Of a stretch of DNA of 64,000 nt, positions 10,048 through 21,253 are shown in pieces. Both the position numbers and the translations under genes were made by a program. The number at the start of each line of letters is the position of its first letter. Position 1 is the first letter of the stretch. The notes under the pieces were generated by a model, which worked only from the letters and a program-made list of their open reading frames with translations, did not search any database and had not been told where the DNA came from. Source of the DNA: Zoroaster sp. YZ-2022 (lineage: Eukaryota > Echinodermata > Asteroidea > Forcipulatida > Zoroasteridae); the NCBI GenBank assembly GCA_029582265.1, contig CM055830.1, forward strand, positions 27,613,030 through 27,677,029. The letters are read 5' to 3'.

Positions 10048-10743
10048 GCCCCAGTCACACTGGAGGATACGACAACTTACAACAGGTTACGATCGTCTGC
10101 GACTGGAAATTACAAGGAATCGTAGAAAAGTCCTGCGACAAGTCCCGGGTGGTTGCGGGTGGTCTTGGGTAGTCGCAAGACCGAATTCGGTCTTGGGTAG
10201 GTTTTCGATCATGTTCAAAAACCTGGCTGCGACCAAACTGGTCGTAGCTGGTCATATAGCTGGTCGTAGGTAGGTCTTCAATAGTCGTGCGATGGTCGTG
10301 CTACAAGTCTTGGGTGGTCTTACGTAGTCGTGGTTCATCGTGGGACTATCCAGTCGTCCAACAGTCGCACGACTATGCACGACTATTCGCACGACTTGTC
10401 GTGCGAATGCACGACTAGTCACACGACTATGCGTGACTAGTCTTGCGACTGCACGACAAGTCGTGCGAATAGTCACGACCAGTCGCACGACCAGTCGTGA
10501 CTAGTCGTGCGACTGATCCTTGACAATCGTAGGTAGTCTTGGGTGATCGTACGACAAGTCCCTCAAGGTCTTGCGACCAGTCGTGCTATCAGTTGGCTAC
10601 AAATCGCAGAGCAGTCGGGGACAGGTCTTATTGTGTGACTGCTAGGCCGACATCGCAGAAAAAACCTACGACCGGGCCAAGACCGCCCTAGGTCGCACGA
10701 CTGACATGGTCGTAGGCAATCGCAGCTCCAATGTGACTGGGGC
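10048..10743. mobile_element. Inverted-repeat element with CGAC/GTCG-saturated core
   Basis: The ends are inverted repeats: GCCCCAGTCACACTGGAG at the left, and the reverse complement of the right end reads GCCCCAGTCACATTGGAG. The core, especially 10320-10520, is packed with permutations of GTCGTGCGAC and its complement (CAGTCGCACGAC, ACTAGTCGTGCG), so much of it can fold on itself and its CpG content is far above its surroundings. There is no credible reading frame; the short frames on both strands are by-products. The flanks carry TTTAA and ATTAA, consistent with a short AT target such as TTA, but the class is uncertain. Confidence 0.8.
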
Positions 10744-11159
10744 ATTAATAATGAGGTATTCCCAAGCTAAAGGTAATTTATTTTGAGCAGGTGGCAGATG
10801 AAGATGACTTTTAGATTAAATTTCAAAGGGTGTGCACACCTTTAACATCAAACTGCTATTCGTGACAGCTTTATCATGCCACTAGTAAATTAACTCTACA
10901 TCTAAATTACACTTATCCTCACTCTATAACCAAATGCACACGCCTCCACTTCCATAGCCACAAAGTCGCAAATAATACGGTACGACCTCTATTATAACAC
11001 CGTGCTCCTTCCTCCAGGAGCGGCAGACACGCGAAGGAGAACTACAGCCCTTGGGCAAGAATTAAATCTAGGTGCCCCACCTTCACTCATCCTAAGTCGG
11101 TCTACATTCATTTAGAGTGACTGTCTGTCTTTGTTGTCATTAGCGGGCTCGGATTTTCA
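10744..11159. other. No feature seen
   Basis: Unrecognised, moderately AT-rich sequence between two repeats. Confidence 0.35.
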
Positions 11160-11219
11160 AAACTAGAGGTATTGAGTTTGTAGAAAACAAACTCAAGGTG
11201 TTCGAGTGTGCATCATATG

Positions 11220-11233
11220 TGATGACGTCATCA
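11220..11233. promoter_or_regulatory. CRE/ATF-like palindrome 1
   Basis: Perfect 14-bp palindrome TGATGACGTCATCA containing the TGACGTCA core bound by CREB/ATF bZIP proteins in animals. It is one of three identical palindromes in this element. Binding is inferred. Confidence 0.5.
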
Positions 11234-11404
11234 TCTAAAGTTGTTAAAAGACAAGAGTTACTGCAGGAGATATGAGTTATCATAATATATAATTAAAATG
11301 ACATAATGTGCTATACTGAATACATTAACTAAATGTGATGAAATTCTGTTCGATAATTTTTTTATTGGCTTTTAAATACTGCTGCTAGGGAGCGCTCTGA
11401 TCTG

Positions 11405-11418
11405 TGATGACGTCATCA
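11405..11418. promoter_or_regulatory. CRE/ATF-like palindrome 2
   Basis: Second TGATGACGTCATCA. The equivalent place in the copy at 59935 reads TGATGACATCA, with the central CpG lost. Confidence 0.5.
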
Positions 11419-11708
11419 AACATATTTTTAACGATAAGATAATACTAGTCACTTTATTCACAGAAGTCCGATATTCACCTTTCCTATCACATTGGCTGCA
11501 GACTATATAATAGTGCTGCATAATATTTGTTGTTGAAATTCCAGTTTGAACCGGTCAAAAAAAGGTCAAAACTGGGTCATGTCTGTGTACGAAATGTCAC
11601 ATAATTCGAGGTCTTTACGATGATACAAAGATTGTTAATTTATCTGGTATGGTTCATGAGATATGATTTTTTTAAATATTAAACCTCTATTTGATATAAT
11701 TCGATATC

Positions 11709-11722
11709 TGATGACGTCATCA
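11709..11722. promoter_or_regulatory. CRE/ATF-like palindrome 3
   Basis: Third TGATGACGTCATCA. The aligned site in the later copy (about 60467-60478) keeps TGACGTCATCA. Confidence 0.5.
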
Positions 11723-11861
11723 TGACATCACAACTTCATTATGACATTAAATATATTTACCTTCATGTCAACGTAAAGTATTTGTGAAGTTATAAGTTAG
11801 TCTGAACGTTGCAAATATGGTTTTCTCTTCAGAAACCTTTCACGACAAAACTCGCATACGT

Positions 11862-12841
<980 letters not shown>

Positions 12842-12874
12842 TAAAATATTAAGGGAAGCGAGAAAAGAAAAATT

Positions 12875-12931
12875 GGCTGTTGACGGACTCGAACCCGTAC
12901 GAGCGCTCTACCAACTGAGCTAACCAGCCCC
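12875..12931 (-). pseudogene. tRNA-like remnant lacking the anticodon arm
   Basis: On the minus strand it reads GGGGCTGGTTAGCTCAGTTGG, then GTAGAGCGCTCGTAC, then GGGTTCGAGTCC, ending CAACAGCC. The A box (TAGCTCAGTTGG) and B box (GGTTCGAGTCC) are intact, and GGCTG/CAGCC can pair as an acceptor stem. Only about five bases separate the D arm from the T arm, so the anticodon stem-loop is missing, and the T stem pairs poorly. It is either a deleted tRNA pseudogene or the head of an unrecognised SINE. Confidence 0.55.
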
Positions 12932-12935
12932 TATG

Positions 12936-13930
12936 TTGGTGGGTCGTCCACTTATGCCAATTATCTATTGCTCTATGGGGCCAGGTCAGAGGCCAAACCA
13001 TCTGCCGAGTAGCCAGAGATCAAGCCCGGTCAGATGCAGACAACCTGGGTAACGGCAGTAGCGGGGATCATGCACACAACGGGATACAAACCTTTTTATG
13101 TGGTTGTACACAGAATAAATATAGGAAGGAACTGACCTGAAATATGTATATATGTATAATTTATAATTTATTTATATATAATTTATTTATTTAGGTTTAT
13201 GTCTTCTGTAATGCGGTCACGGTGATCCAGTACAGGAAAACTGAAAATTATTAAACAGGAAACAAAGTTGAGCCAAACAGCAGCGTTTTGTTGATTGTTA
13301 CCTTCACTCTGCATAAGCTGCGCTGTCAATGGTTTCAGCATTCAGAGAATAACAAGCGTTTCAGGCATTCTTTACTGTGAATTTCGGCAATGTGATAAGA
13401 TGGAGGAATCTGAACAGCTAGCACATCAAACGGGAAAATGCATTGAAGGGCCTATGAAATGCAGTTTTATAATAAATACATATTTAGCAAAAATCCATGC
13501 ATTTGGAAAGTTTTGACATAATGTGAAGTCTTTTTAACGTAAAGTGAATATTAATTATACTATTTGAATTTAAAGAACACGGGGTCGTTGTTTAAAAAAA
13601 AAAAAACAACAACAACAACAACAAAAACAGTGCACAAGATCAAACCCCACCCTATACCTCAGAAAACAGTGGTTGGAAAAAAATTGGAACCAAACACTCA
13701 GTTAACAAGATAACACCAACAATTAAGGACTGACATTTGAAAACCCCAGGAATTAAGTCAAAATGTAAGCACAAATCAATCATGATATTGCATATTATCC
13801 CGCTGTGACATCGCTAATTTTCTGACGAATATGCAAATCATTAGTATATTGACCCAGTATAGTGCCAACAAATGCTCAAAATACCCACAAGTTGGCAATT
13901 AAAAGTTAGAAAAATCATGTCAGCAATGTC
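12936..13930. other. No gene seen; short A-rich tract at 13594-13627
   Basis: Mixed sequence. Poly-A followed by AAC repeats at 13594-13627 could be the tail of an old retroelement, but nothing upstream is recognised. The 73-codon frame at 13295 has no motif. Confidence 0.35.
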
Positions 13931-13931
13931 T

Positions 13932-14080
13932 ATATAAACCTTACGTGGTCTGAAGCTGAAAAGTGGAAATGTTTTTTCCATGGTACGCGCTATTTTTCAG
14001 AAAAAGTGAAAACATTGGCCAGCAAAAAACATTTTCTAAATTCCACAATAAATATATACGCACAATCTCGAATGCACATA
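13932..14080 (+). repeat. TTAAAGG-family interior, related to 8478
   Basis: CTTACGTGGTCTGAAGCTGA, GGAAATGTTTTTTCCATGGT and GAAAAAGTGAAAACATTGGC occur in the same order as at 8478-8645. Confidence 0.55.
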
Positions 14081-14163
14081 ATCTAGGCCTAATCACTATT
14101 TATTTAGTATTCGTGAAGAGTGTAAGCATAGAAAAATTGTTAATATTAATAAATTAATTTAAA

Positions 14164-14321
14164 ATGTTTCGTAGTTTTACCATTCCTTAAACAAAAACTC
14201 AGTGTGTCACGTAGATAATGTTTCGTAGTTTTACCTTCTTTTTAAACAAAACTAAGTGTGTCACGTAGATAATGTTTCATAGTTTTACCTTTCCTTTAAA
14301 CAAAACTAAGTGTGTCACGTA
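14164..14321. repeat. 54-bp tandem repeat, three units
   Basis: The units begin at 14164, 14218 and 14272. Each reads ATGTTTCGTAGTTTTACC or a one-base variant, then AAACAAAACTAAGTGTGTCA and CGTAG. The third unit runs into unrelated sequence at about 14321. Confidence 0.9.
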
Positions 14322-14424
14322 GGTCTGGTCTACAACTGCCCGAATGCATCTGCCAAAATCCCCCCACGAGTAATAATATGTTTATGTCCTATGGCAAAAA
14401 AAAAAGAAAACAAAGAAAACAAGT

Positions 14425-14680
14425 TTCCGGATTCTGGTCATTGGTTGGCTTCAAAATCGGTGCGGTGACGCTTTTTTTCGGCCGTCTTTTTTGGGGTTTC
14501 CAACAGGGAAATACATGATACATTGTATACGCCAGGACAAAATTTCCCATATAAAAAGTAGGCCTCACAAATTAAAAAACAGAAAAAAAACCAAAAAAAA
14601 AAGAAGAAAAAAAAACGACGCGCGGGTCTGAGGCAAGGCGCGCGGAGACCACAAACCGGAGACTTTTTTGGGCCTAATAA
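14425..14680 (+). mobile_element. GACGCGCGGGTCTGAG MITE, internally shortened copy
   Basis: It shares with 36482 and 48139 the left end TCCGGATTCTGGTCATTGG, then CTTCAAAATCGGTGCGGTGA, and the right part GACGCGCGGGTCTGAGGC and GGAGACTTTTTTGGGCC. The ends are inverted (CTCCGG/CCGGAG, CTGGTC/GACCAC). The central section carrying AAACACAGCACGG in the other copies is absent. The open frame at 14312-14518 overlaps it and is not a gene. Confidence 0.75.
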
Positions 14681-15899
14681 AACTACATGACCTTATTGTA
14701 AATCAACCAAACCGGTTCAATGGTCAGAGATCACAGAAGCGAATTACGAATGCTAATTCCCAATGGGAATTGAGCTACTGGGAACCATTTACATTCCTTG
14801 GTTGATTCCAAAGCAGCAAAACATGAAGTTCGATCCGATTCAGCGGAATTCCATGCAAATAACCCACAGGAACGTAGCTGAACACGAGCTGGTGCAATCC
14901 CCGGTCCCTCACCGCGCTTTGGGAGGAAGATAGCTGTTGTCAAACTCCGTGTTTCCCCTTGCTCCAAGAGAGCTACCTCAATGCCGAGATACTCCTGTCT
15001 TGTTTCGTTCGGACCCTATGTACACAGTGCAGAATAACATTATTGTGTATTTAATGATAAAGGATATTCAAAATCAATTTGGATTGCTTACTTTGATCCA
15101 AGATTTTTTAATAATATGTTTGCAGAGGCACGGCCTAGCTGACTAATGTATTAATATACAAATTGGGTAATCTATGGATTCATTTGAAAATGAAGTAGTT
15201 CTGTAAGTCCATGTTATAATCTATTAGCACTTGGAGGACCTATGCTGACATATCCTTCGCCACTTCGTCCTTGCCCTTGATCACTTCATCCCCGGCATCG
15301 CCACTTCGCCACAACTAACCATTTTGCGTTCACGGGCAATCTCCACAACGCAATCTCCCAGTCACGGCAGTGTCCTTCCATCGCTCGTCACCATTGAATA
15401 AACATAACACAATTCTCAATTACACTTCTCTCAACGTTCTATTATCGACTCATACACATCAATTACGCGCCTTTAACTTAAGCAACCTGTACTTTTTTGC
15501 AAGTCAGTACCAGGTACGTGATATATAGCTATCAGTATTGGTTTACAAGATGTATCGTCACACCGTACTCATATTATGTGGCTTAGAGCAAGCTTATATT
15601 CTTGTTCATGACGTTTGGTTCCATTCACCCAACCACGACTATGCATGAGTCCTATAGACGATGTAACACGTGCCATCACAAAAAGCCACAAGGTCAAATT
15701 GTGACGGGCAAAATCTGTCCAGAAGTGTATGGAAGACGCCAGCCTACTTATACGTATGCCTACTTTCTTTGAACCAAGGTATACATTACATTTAGCAACC
15801 AACCTGAAAAAAAGGCGGTTTATTACATTTAGTCGCTTAGTAAACATGCATTCAGAACATGCATTTAGATTTGTTGTATTCATGGAAATTATTTTACCT
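14681..15899. other. No gene recognised
   Basis: The minus-strand frame 14731-14967 (78 codons) and those near 15569-15926 show no motif that I recognise. No repeat links to other parts of the window were found. Confidence 0.35.
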
Positions 15900-16015
15900 A
15901 AAAAAAAAAAAAAAATTAAAAATTAAAAATTAAAAAATAAATAAATAAAATAAAATAAAAAATAAAAAATAAAAAAATAAAAAAATAAAAAAATAAATAA
16001 GTAAAATACAATAAA
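15900..16015. repeat. A-rich AAAAT/AAAT tract
   Basis: Irregular AAAT/AAAAAT units over about 115 bp; the hydrophobic minus-strand frame here is its translation. Confidence 0.9.
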
Positions 16016-16439
16016 AAGAGATTAATACCTTTATCAGCTTTACACCAAGTAAATTTTTCATACAAGTTCGACCATTTTGTTATTTTTGAATTACCGAATC
16101 TGTACCTGATAACCGTTAGGCCTTTCACAATTGATTGTGAGTTTCCTGTTGCCGCGCGCGTCCGAAATTGGCACCGCGTCAAATATTTAATTATTTAATT
16201 TGATTTAATTATTCTACAATTTCGCCTTTGAAAACTGACTTTCATCACAAAATTTTGCGATATTTATACCTGATATTCACGGTCCGTGTTTTCCAAGTTA
16301 GATCTGCTTGAAAATGTAGTCTCTTTTACATACCACAACTGTCGCAGTTGAATAAAAAGCGCTCGTATAATTGAATGAAAGCGTATGTCGTGTAGCAGCA
16401 TACATGTACATGTACATGCATGTACATCATCAATCTACA

Positions 16440-16657
16440 ACGCACGCCCGAGTGTGATGCTGTCTTGAGCAGAGACTATGCACGCAAAATTCAAAATCTG
16501 ACGCGCCGTCGTGCCATGCATGCGGCTGGCGGGCGGCGCACATGGCTGGCCGGACATTCTGGGATCTAGTGTATGTACGGGCCGCGCCGGGCTAGTACAG
16601 TTGTGTCCACGTCGCATTGAACATTTTGCATCACCCTTCAGCGGATCCAGAACTTGA
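16440..16657 (+). promoter_or_regulatory. GC/CpG-rich island with a consensus splice donor at its right edge
   Basis: GC and CpG are clearly raised over roughly 16440-16620 (for example GGCGGGCGGCGCACATGG and GGGCCGCGCCGGG) compared with AT-rich neighbours. On the plus strand it is followed by AACTTGA|GTAAGTAT, a strong donor at 16658. This could be a promoter with a non-coding first exon. The overlapping minus-strand frame (16435-16902, 155 codons) is the longest non-repetitive frame in the window but has no motif I recognise, and probably stays open because of the GC content. No downstream exon was identified. Confidence 0.3.
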
Positions 16658-18998
16658 GTAAGTATTTGAAAATAATTTAGTATCCTGTTTCTTAAACAGT
16701 CACGAGCTTGAGATAGTAACAAAAACAAATGATTAAACAGGGGGAAATGAACGAGCAGTTTGGGAGCGGCAGCGTTTACCACCTCCATATGGTTTAACAC
16801 AGGGTAGTTTTCGTTTTGCGGCCTCACTGATTTGAATGGCCGCCTGGCAGTTTTTCCAGCAACATATTTGGCCGCCCCTGCACGTAAAAAATGGCTATAC
16901 ATAAAATTAAAATAAGAACTTCAGTATTTACTGTGTATTCTGTAAGAAGTTTCGGAAGTTTCTTGTTCGTCCTTGTTTGTGTTTCTGCCATATTAATTTA
17001 AATACTTGCACTTTCAAATCTACTTCGGTTCCGACGTACATTTACGTACGTCGTACATTGCATTCGCACCACGCATGTCGGGTGGTTGAGCCGACATCTT
17101 GTACAGTAAATGTTGTACTGGTACCCAGCGCGTTGGGGTATATACGTGTACGTTTTATAGCTATCGATATGTTTGGGGTACCAGTGTACACGTAGTCTTG
17201 GTTCAAGACGATGTTGTTGTATATTGGATAGACGCCGATCGTATACTCTTGCGACATATGCAGGTATGATCGATCGTCTGTCCAACTTCATGTGTATCAG
17301 TCTTAGTAGAACAAACAGCATGATTGCATTTAACAATGTAAACTGGATGTAAATGTAACAGTTTCCATGAATTATATCACATTTATGAAGAAAAGAAATT
17401 GACAATGCAAGGTTTGAGAGTATGCTGACAGTTTTTAGTGTAATTGATTCTTTCTTGAGTAAAGACATTAGTGCCTTACCTGAAAGATATCAAAAGTTAA
17501 AGATGTTTAAGACACTTCATTATTATGTACATGTATGTTAATTTGAAGTCCGCACAGTTTTGTCTTTCGTTTTGGCCCATAAAAGTTATTAAAACTTACC
17601 CCAAAACAGTATGATTGTTTTCTCTTTGCAATTCTTATTGATGTTTGCAAATTGTTTTGTTTTTAAACAGGTTTACTGGGTATAAAAAACACTTTATATT
17701 CACATGCTCTGATGCGCAGTGGTAGTGATAGTTTTTTTTTAAAAGGGTCAAAAACATCAAATTTCGCAAATGTGAATTTCAAAACAATAGAAGCAATGGG
17801 TTCTATTTGATCCTTCAACAACCCCCAAATTTAAATTGTAGTGATCAAAACGTATATTAACTCCTAGGTGCAAGTTCGCGCTACCCCTGCTGCTGCTGCA
17901 TAATTATTGTAAATGTAAAGGAGCAAATTGTGTTAATACGGGTAAGTCACACATGAAAAACATACAAATACATGTACTAAGAAATATTTATTTCACACAT
18001 AAAAATTATGATTACAAAATTACTAGTCCTTTATTAAGTATGAAGCCTGTACCATGTAAGAGAACACTACAGTATGGTGTTAAAATGCAATAGTAACCTG
18101 CTTGTGCCAGTCAAAACCCCAAAGTATCGCGATATAAATGGCAGCCGCCACAAAAAGTTAACCGCCTGAAAATAATTAATAATTAATAATTAAAAGTGAC
18201 CTCGTCCATTTTTTAAAACCTTAAACAGGAAACTCACAATTAAATGTGAGTGGCCTTAAGTATTAATGCACTTTCATATAAAATCTTAATATTTATGATT
18301 TTATATGAAGAGATCAAAGCACATACACATAAACATGCAAACGACTGCCTGCCATGATATCGTCCTGTTACTGTCAGCACACTCCTGTTGTGAATGTTAT
18401 TATTGAGTGGTGTTTATGGTGGGCGAGTTGCCCGATATGAATACCATTGGTGTAGTTTTTAACAGCCCAGTTTCTTTTTTGCAGTGTGTCGAGCAAGTTG
18501 CCATTCTTTGACCTTTTGACATCGTCATGTAGTCCTACAGTTATACTTGATGAGGATTGTGAAATATGTACGTTCGAAAGTTTTAACTCAATCGGTTGTT
18601 TAATACAATAACTAAACTGACATCATGTAACCCTTCTTTTCACGATGGGAGCTCTTCTCTACACCGTAATTTCCTTTAAACACTGTAATTGATCCAGTTT
18701 AGTTTATCCAGTATCCTTTCTCACGGAAATATGTTTTCCTTTCTTTGCTATCGTCCGTTGCTAAAGGGCTAATGTTCCACCTATTAGCGGATGTGAACTG
18801 ATATCTAGCGTAGCTCGCAAGCATCATGTTCTACACAGGTTCCAAAATGTACCAACCACTATACCCCGGTGGGCAAAGTAATGCACGTGACGCTGACTGG
18901 GTCTAGTTCCCTGTCCACCACTATTCAACTGCAGCACACAAACGCGTGCAGTTTAGTCATATCATCAGTTTTTATAATTTATAACAAATCGCCGCGAT
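16658..18998. other. No gene recognised
   Basis: Both strands have short unrelated frames near 16977-17468. The phrase ACAGGAAACTCACAATTAAA (about 18225) recurs inverted, with changes, at about 16128-16147. No mobile element was delimited. Confidence 0.3.
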
Positions 18999-19325
18999 AG
19001 CGTGCCATGACCGAGCGGTCAAGCGCCCCGATGCTGGTGGTTGAGTCGTCAGAACGTGGGTTTGAATCTTAATAGCCAGAACGGTTGCGTCACTTGTGTC
19101 CTTAAGCAATACACTTACTTGCTTATATTCACCCAAAACTACAAAATAATGAGGACCTGTGATGTGAAATTCTCAATTGAGTAGTAATTGGTTCTAAAAA
19201 GAACTGGAGGTTACAACTCGACGTTTCGATAAGTATGCCCTGATCGTCCTCAGGACCTCATTTGTGAGTACCAGGGTGATTTTCCACGTGGCAATAGTGT
19301 GTGTATGTGTAGGCAGAGTGCATGT
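18999..19325 (+). mobile_element. Diverged tRNA-SINE interrupted by a foldback-family arm
   Basis: The SINE head TGCCATGACCGAGCGGTCAA with a B-box-like GGGTTTGAATC is followed by the usual CTTGTGTCCTTAAGCAA step. At about 19156 it is broken by the foldback arm (GAAATTCTCAATTGAGTAGT to CTGATCGTCCTCAGGA, ending near 19256), after which a SINE-like stretch resumes with GTGAGTACCAGGGTG. AGGACCT lies on both sides of the arm and may be a target duplication. The SINE is therefore older than the foldback insertion. Confidence 0.6.
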
Positions 19326-20195
19326 GTAAGTTTTATACTTCTTCACATAACATCGATACTTGTTTTCAGTTTTCAGATGAATAAGATTAGAGGTGTAATG
19401 CTATCGCGTTATAAAAATAAATAAAATTAAGAATGTTATAGACCGGTGTACATTTTTTTTTGCCCGGCGCACTTTGACCTGTGATGTCATTGGTCACATC
19501 GTCAATATAAAATCCAATTATTTTAGACGTAAAGAGATGGGAACTGATATCGACAAACTACCAAAGGGGAAATACAGCGGGATAAGACAGAAAGCTAACC
19601 AAAATCACATGCCAGTCTGTCATTTGATCTGTCAAGCTTTAGGGATCTTGTTTTAAGCTTTTGGTTTTAAGAAGGCCTCCTTATTGGGTCAAGGGCCTCG
19701 TTTATTCGAACCCGTCGTTTCATGGCTTGCACGTGCTACAGTGTCCCCACCAGGCACACTTGACTTTTTAGCGGTTTAGGGATTCGCAACCGCTTGCATA
19801 ACGAAAGACGTAAATAGTGTACGCACTCTGTTTATATTCATAGACAACATAACTTTCGTCCGGGCTTATTTGGGATGGTCATATTACGAGGTCACTACGA
19901 GATCATACTGGATTATAATCCGTGACCACGCCTAAAACCAGGCATTGAAACCACGCGACAAACTTGGTTTACCTTAATAATCAAGATATGTACAGCCACC
20001 AACCTAATGTAATGTTCATTTTATTTCATTGTGTTGAAGGAAACGAACAATTGACAATGTCTTCTTCGTGAAATGTTCGTCTCCTGAATTCAGTTGGAAA
20101 TTATTTACAATTTCGTCACCGGTCCCCCAACAAAGTGACAATTCATCTAGAAGTCACAACAACAATCTGGATCTTATTCTTATTTGTTTTTAACA
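19326..20195. other. No feature seen
   Basis: Short frames only (19474-19656 plus), with no motif. Confidence 0.35.
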
Positions 20196-21032
20196 CAATG
20201 GGCCGAATTAATAAAAGTTAGCAATTGCTTACTAGCAAAAGCTTAAACCAATAGCAATTGCTTGACAAGTAAAAGGTGTAGCATAAGCAATTGCTCAAAA
20301 ATGTATAAATAACCATTTGCTTTGACTAACACCTGTTTCTTGCCTGGGCTAGCTAATGCGTTTGTTATGAGTGTAACAATAGCAGGTCAGGGAAGCGTGC
20401 ATCTTGTCAGCGTGCTGTATACTGGTAGGCCTACTCATTTCTCAACACGATTCAAACTCGAATATGGATGCTGGTCGCAATATTGAGCAAACCCTTAATA
20501 AATTATTGGTTTCAATAATTAAAGAACATCCCGTTCTTATTCAGAAGACAAATGCACTTCAAATAGCCTAAAAAGTAATCGCTAGCAACGCTGGAAAAGC
20601 TATGGATGACAAGCAGATATGTAAACAAATTGCCAACATGAAGGGACAAGTTAAGAAGAAAAAACCCAGATGTAAACCAAACAGGAAACCGGAAGGTCAT
20701 CCTGGATCCTTGGGAGGAAGAATTCTACAGGATTTTAAGAGGGGATGTCAGCAGTAGTGCAATGTGGAGGTGTTAGCAAAAGAGCAAGCTCCTAATTGAT
20801 GATCTTGGAAAAATACTAGCGAATGCTACGGGCCATTAGTAAAAGGTCGGGTTTATTTATATGTTACCAAGCAATTGCTAATCTCTCTAGCATTTGCTAA
20901 CACAAAACTAGCAATTGCTTTTGCTAACTAGTTTAAGCATTTACTTGCAAGATATTGCTAACTTTTATTTATAAAGATTGAAGAAAATTGCTAGTAAAAG
21001 CAATTGCTAACTTTTATTAATTCGGCCCATTG
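20196..21032. mobile_element. 837-bp DNA transposon with near-perfect inverted ends
   Basis: The left end CAATGGGCCGAATTAATAAA continues AGTTAGCAATTGCTT; the right end is its inverted copy, so about 34 bp match. AGCAATTGCT-type motifs are repeated inside both halves. The interior (about 20590-20750) has a short frame reading KQICKQIANMKGQVKKKK, reminiscent of the basic helix of Myb/SANT-like proteins of PIF/Harbinger elements, but it is broken by stops. GGGCC-type ends also occur in that superfamily. No target duplication is clear. Non-autonomous relic; class tentative. Confidence 0.75.
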
Positions 21033-21064
21033 CCTATTGACTTTATTCATCAAAAGCTACAATT

Positions 21065-21253
21065 CATCAAAACCAGACCCATACTCGAGTCAGACTTTCG
21101 GGCCCAAACAAGGCATATCTGACCCAGAATATGGGTCAGATATGCCTTTCTTACTCCGATCCCCGGGTCAGTATGACCAGGATTCTGTGTCATGACCAAG
21201 TATGTCCTCTGAGACCCTATTCTGAGTTAATTCTGACCCAGGGGTTTTGATAA
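21065..21253. mobile_element. Small palindromic MITE with GGGTCAGATATG hairpin
   Basis: The ends CATCAAAACCAGACCCAT and the reverse complement of TGACCCAGGGGTTTTGAT are inverted. The centre contains a perfect 17-bp hairpin (AAGGCATATCTGACCCA at 21110-21126, complement at 21132-21148). CAGACC/GGGTCA motifs recur inside. It lies 33 bp from the preceding transposon. Confidence 0.6.

Larger units (their letters stand above)
11160..11856 (+). mobile_element. Dispersed 0.7-kb element rich in TGATGACGTCATCA (copy 1)
   Basis: It aligns by eye along most of its length with 59935-60616 and partly with 60788-61205. Shared blocks include TTGGCTGCAGACTATATAAT, GGGTCATGTCTGTGTACGAA and the 3' end CACGACAAAACTCGCAT. 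There is no coding capacity and I found no clear terminal inverted repeats, so its class is unknown. Its right end lies directly against the TA tract at 11862. Confidence 0.8.

Noticed and set aside
16435..16902. 155-codon minus-strand frame as a gene
   Set aside because: Coincides with a GC/CpG-rich patch where stops are rare; no domain, no conserved motif, no splice context on that strand.
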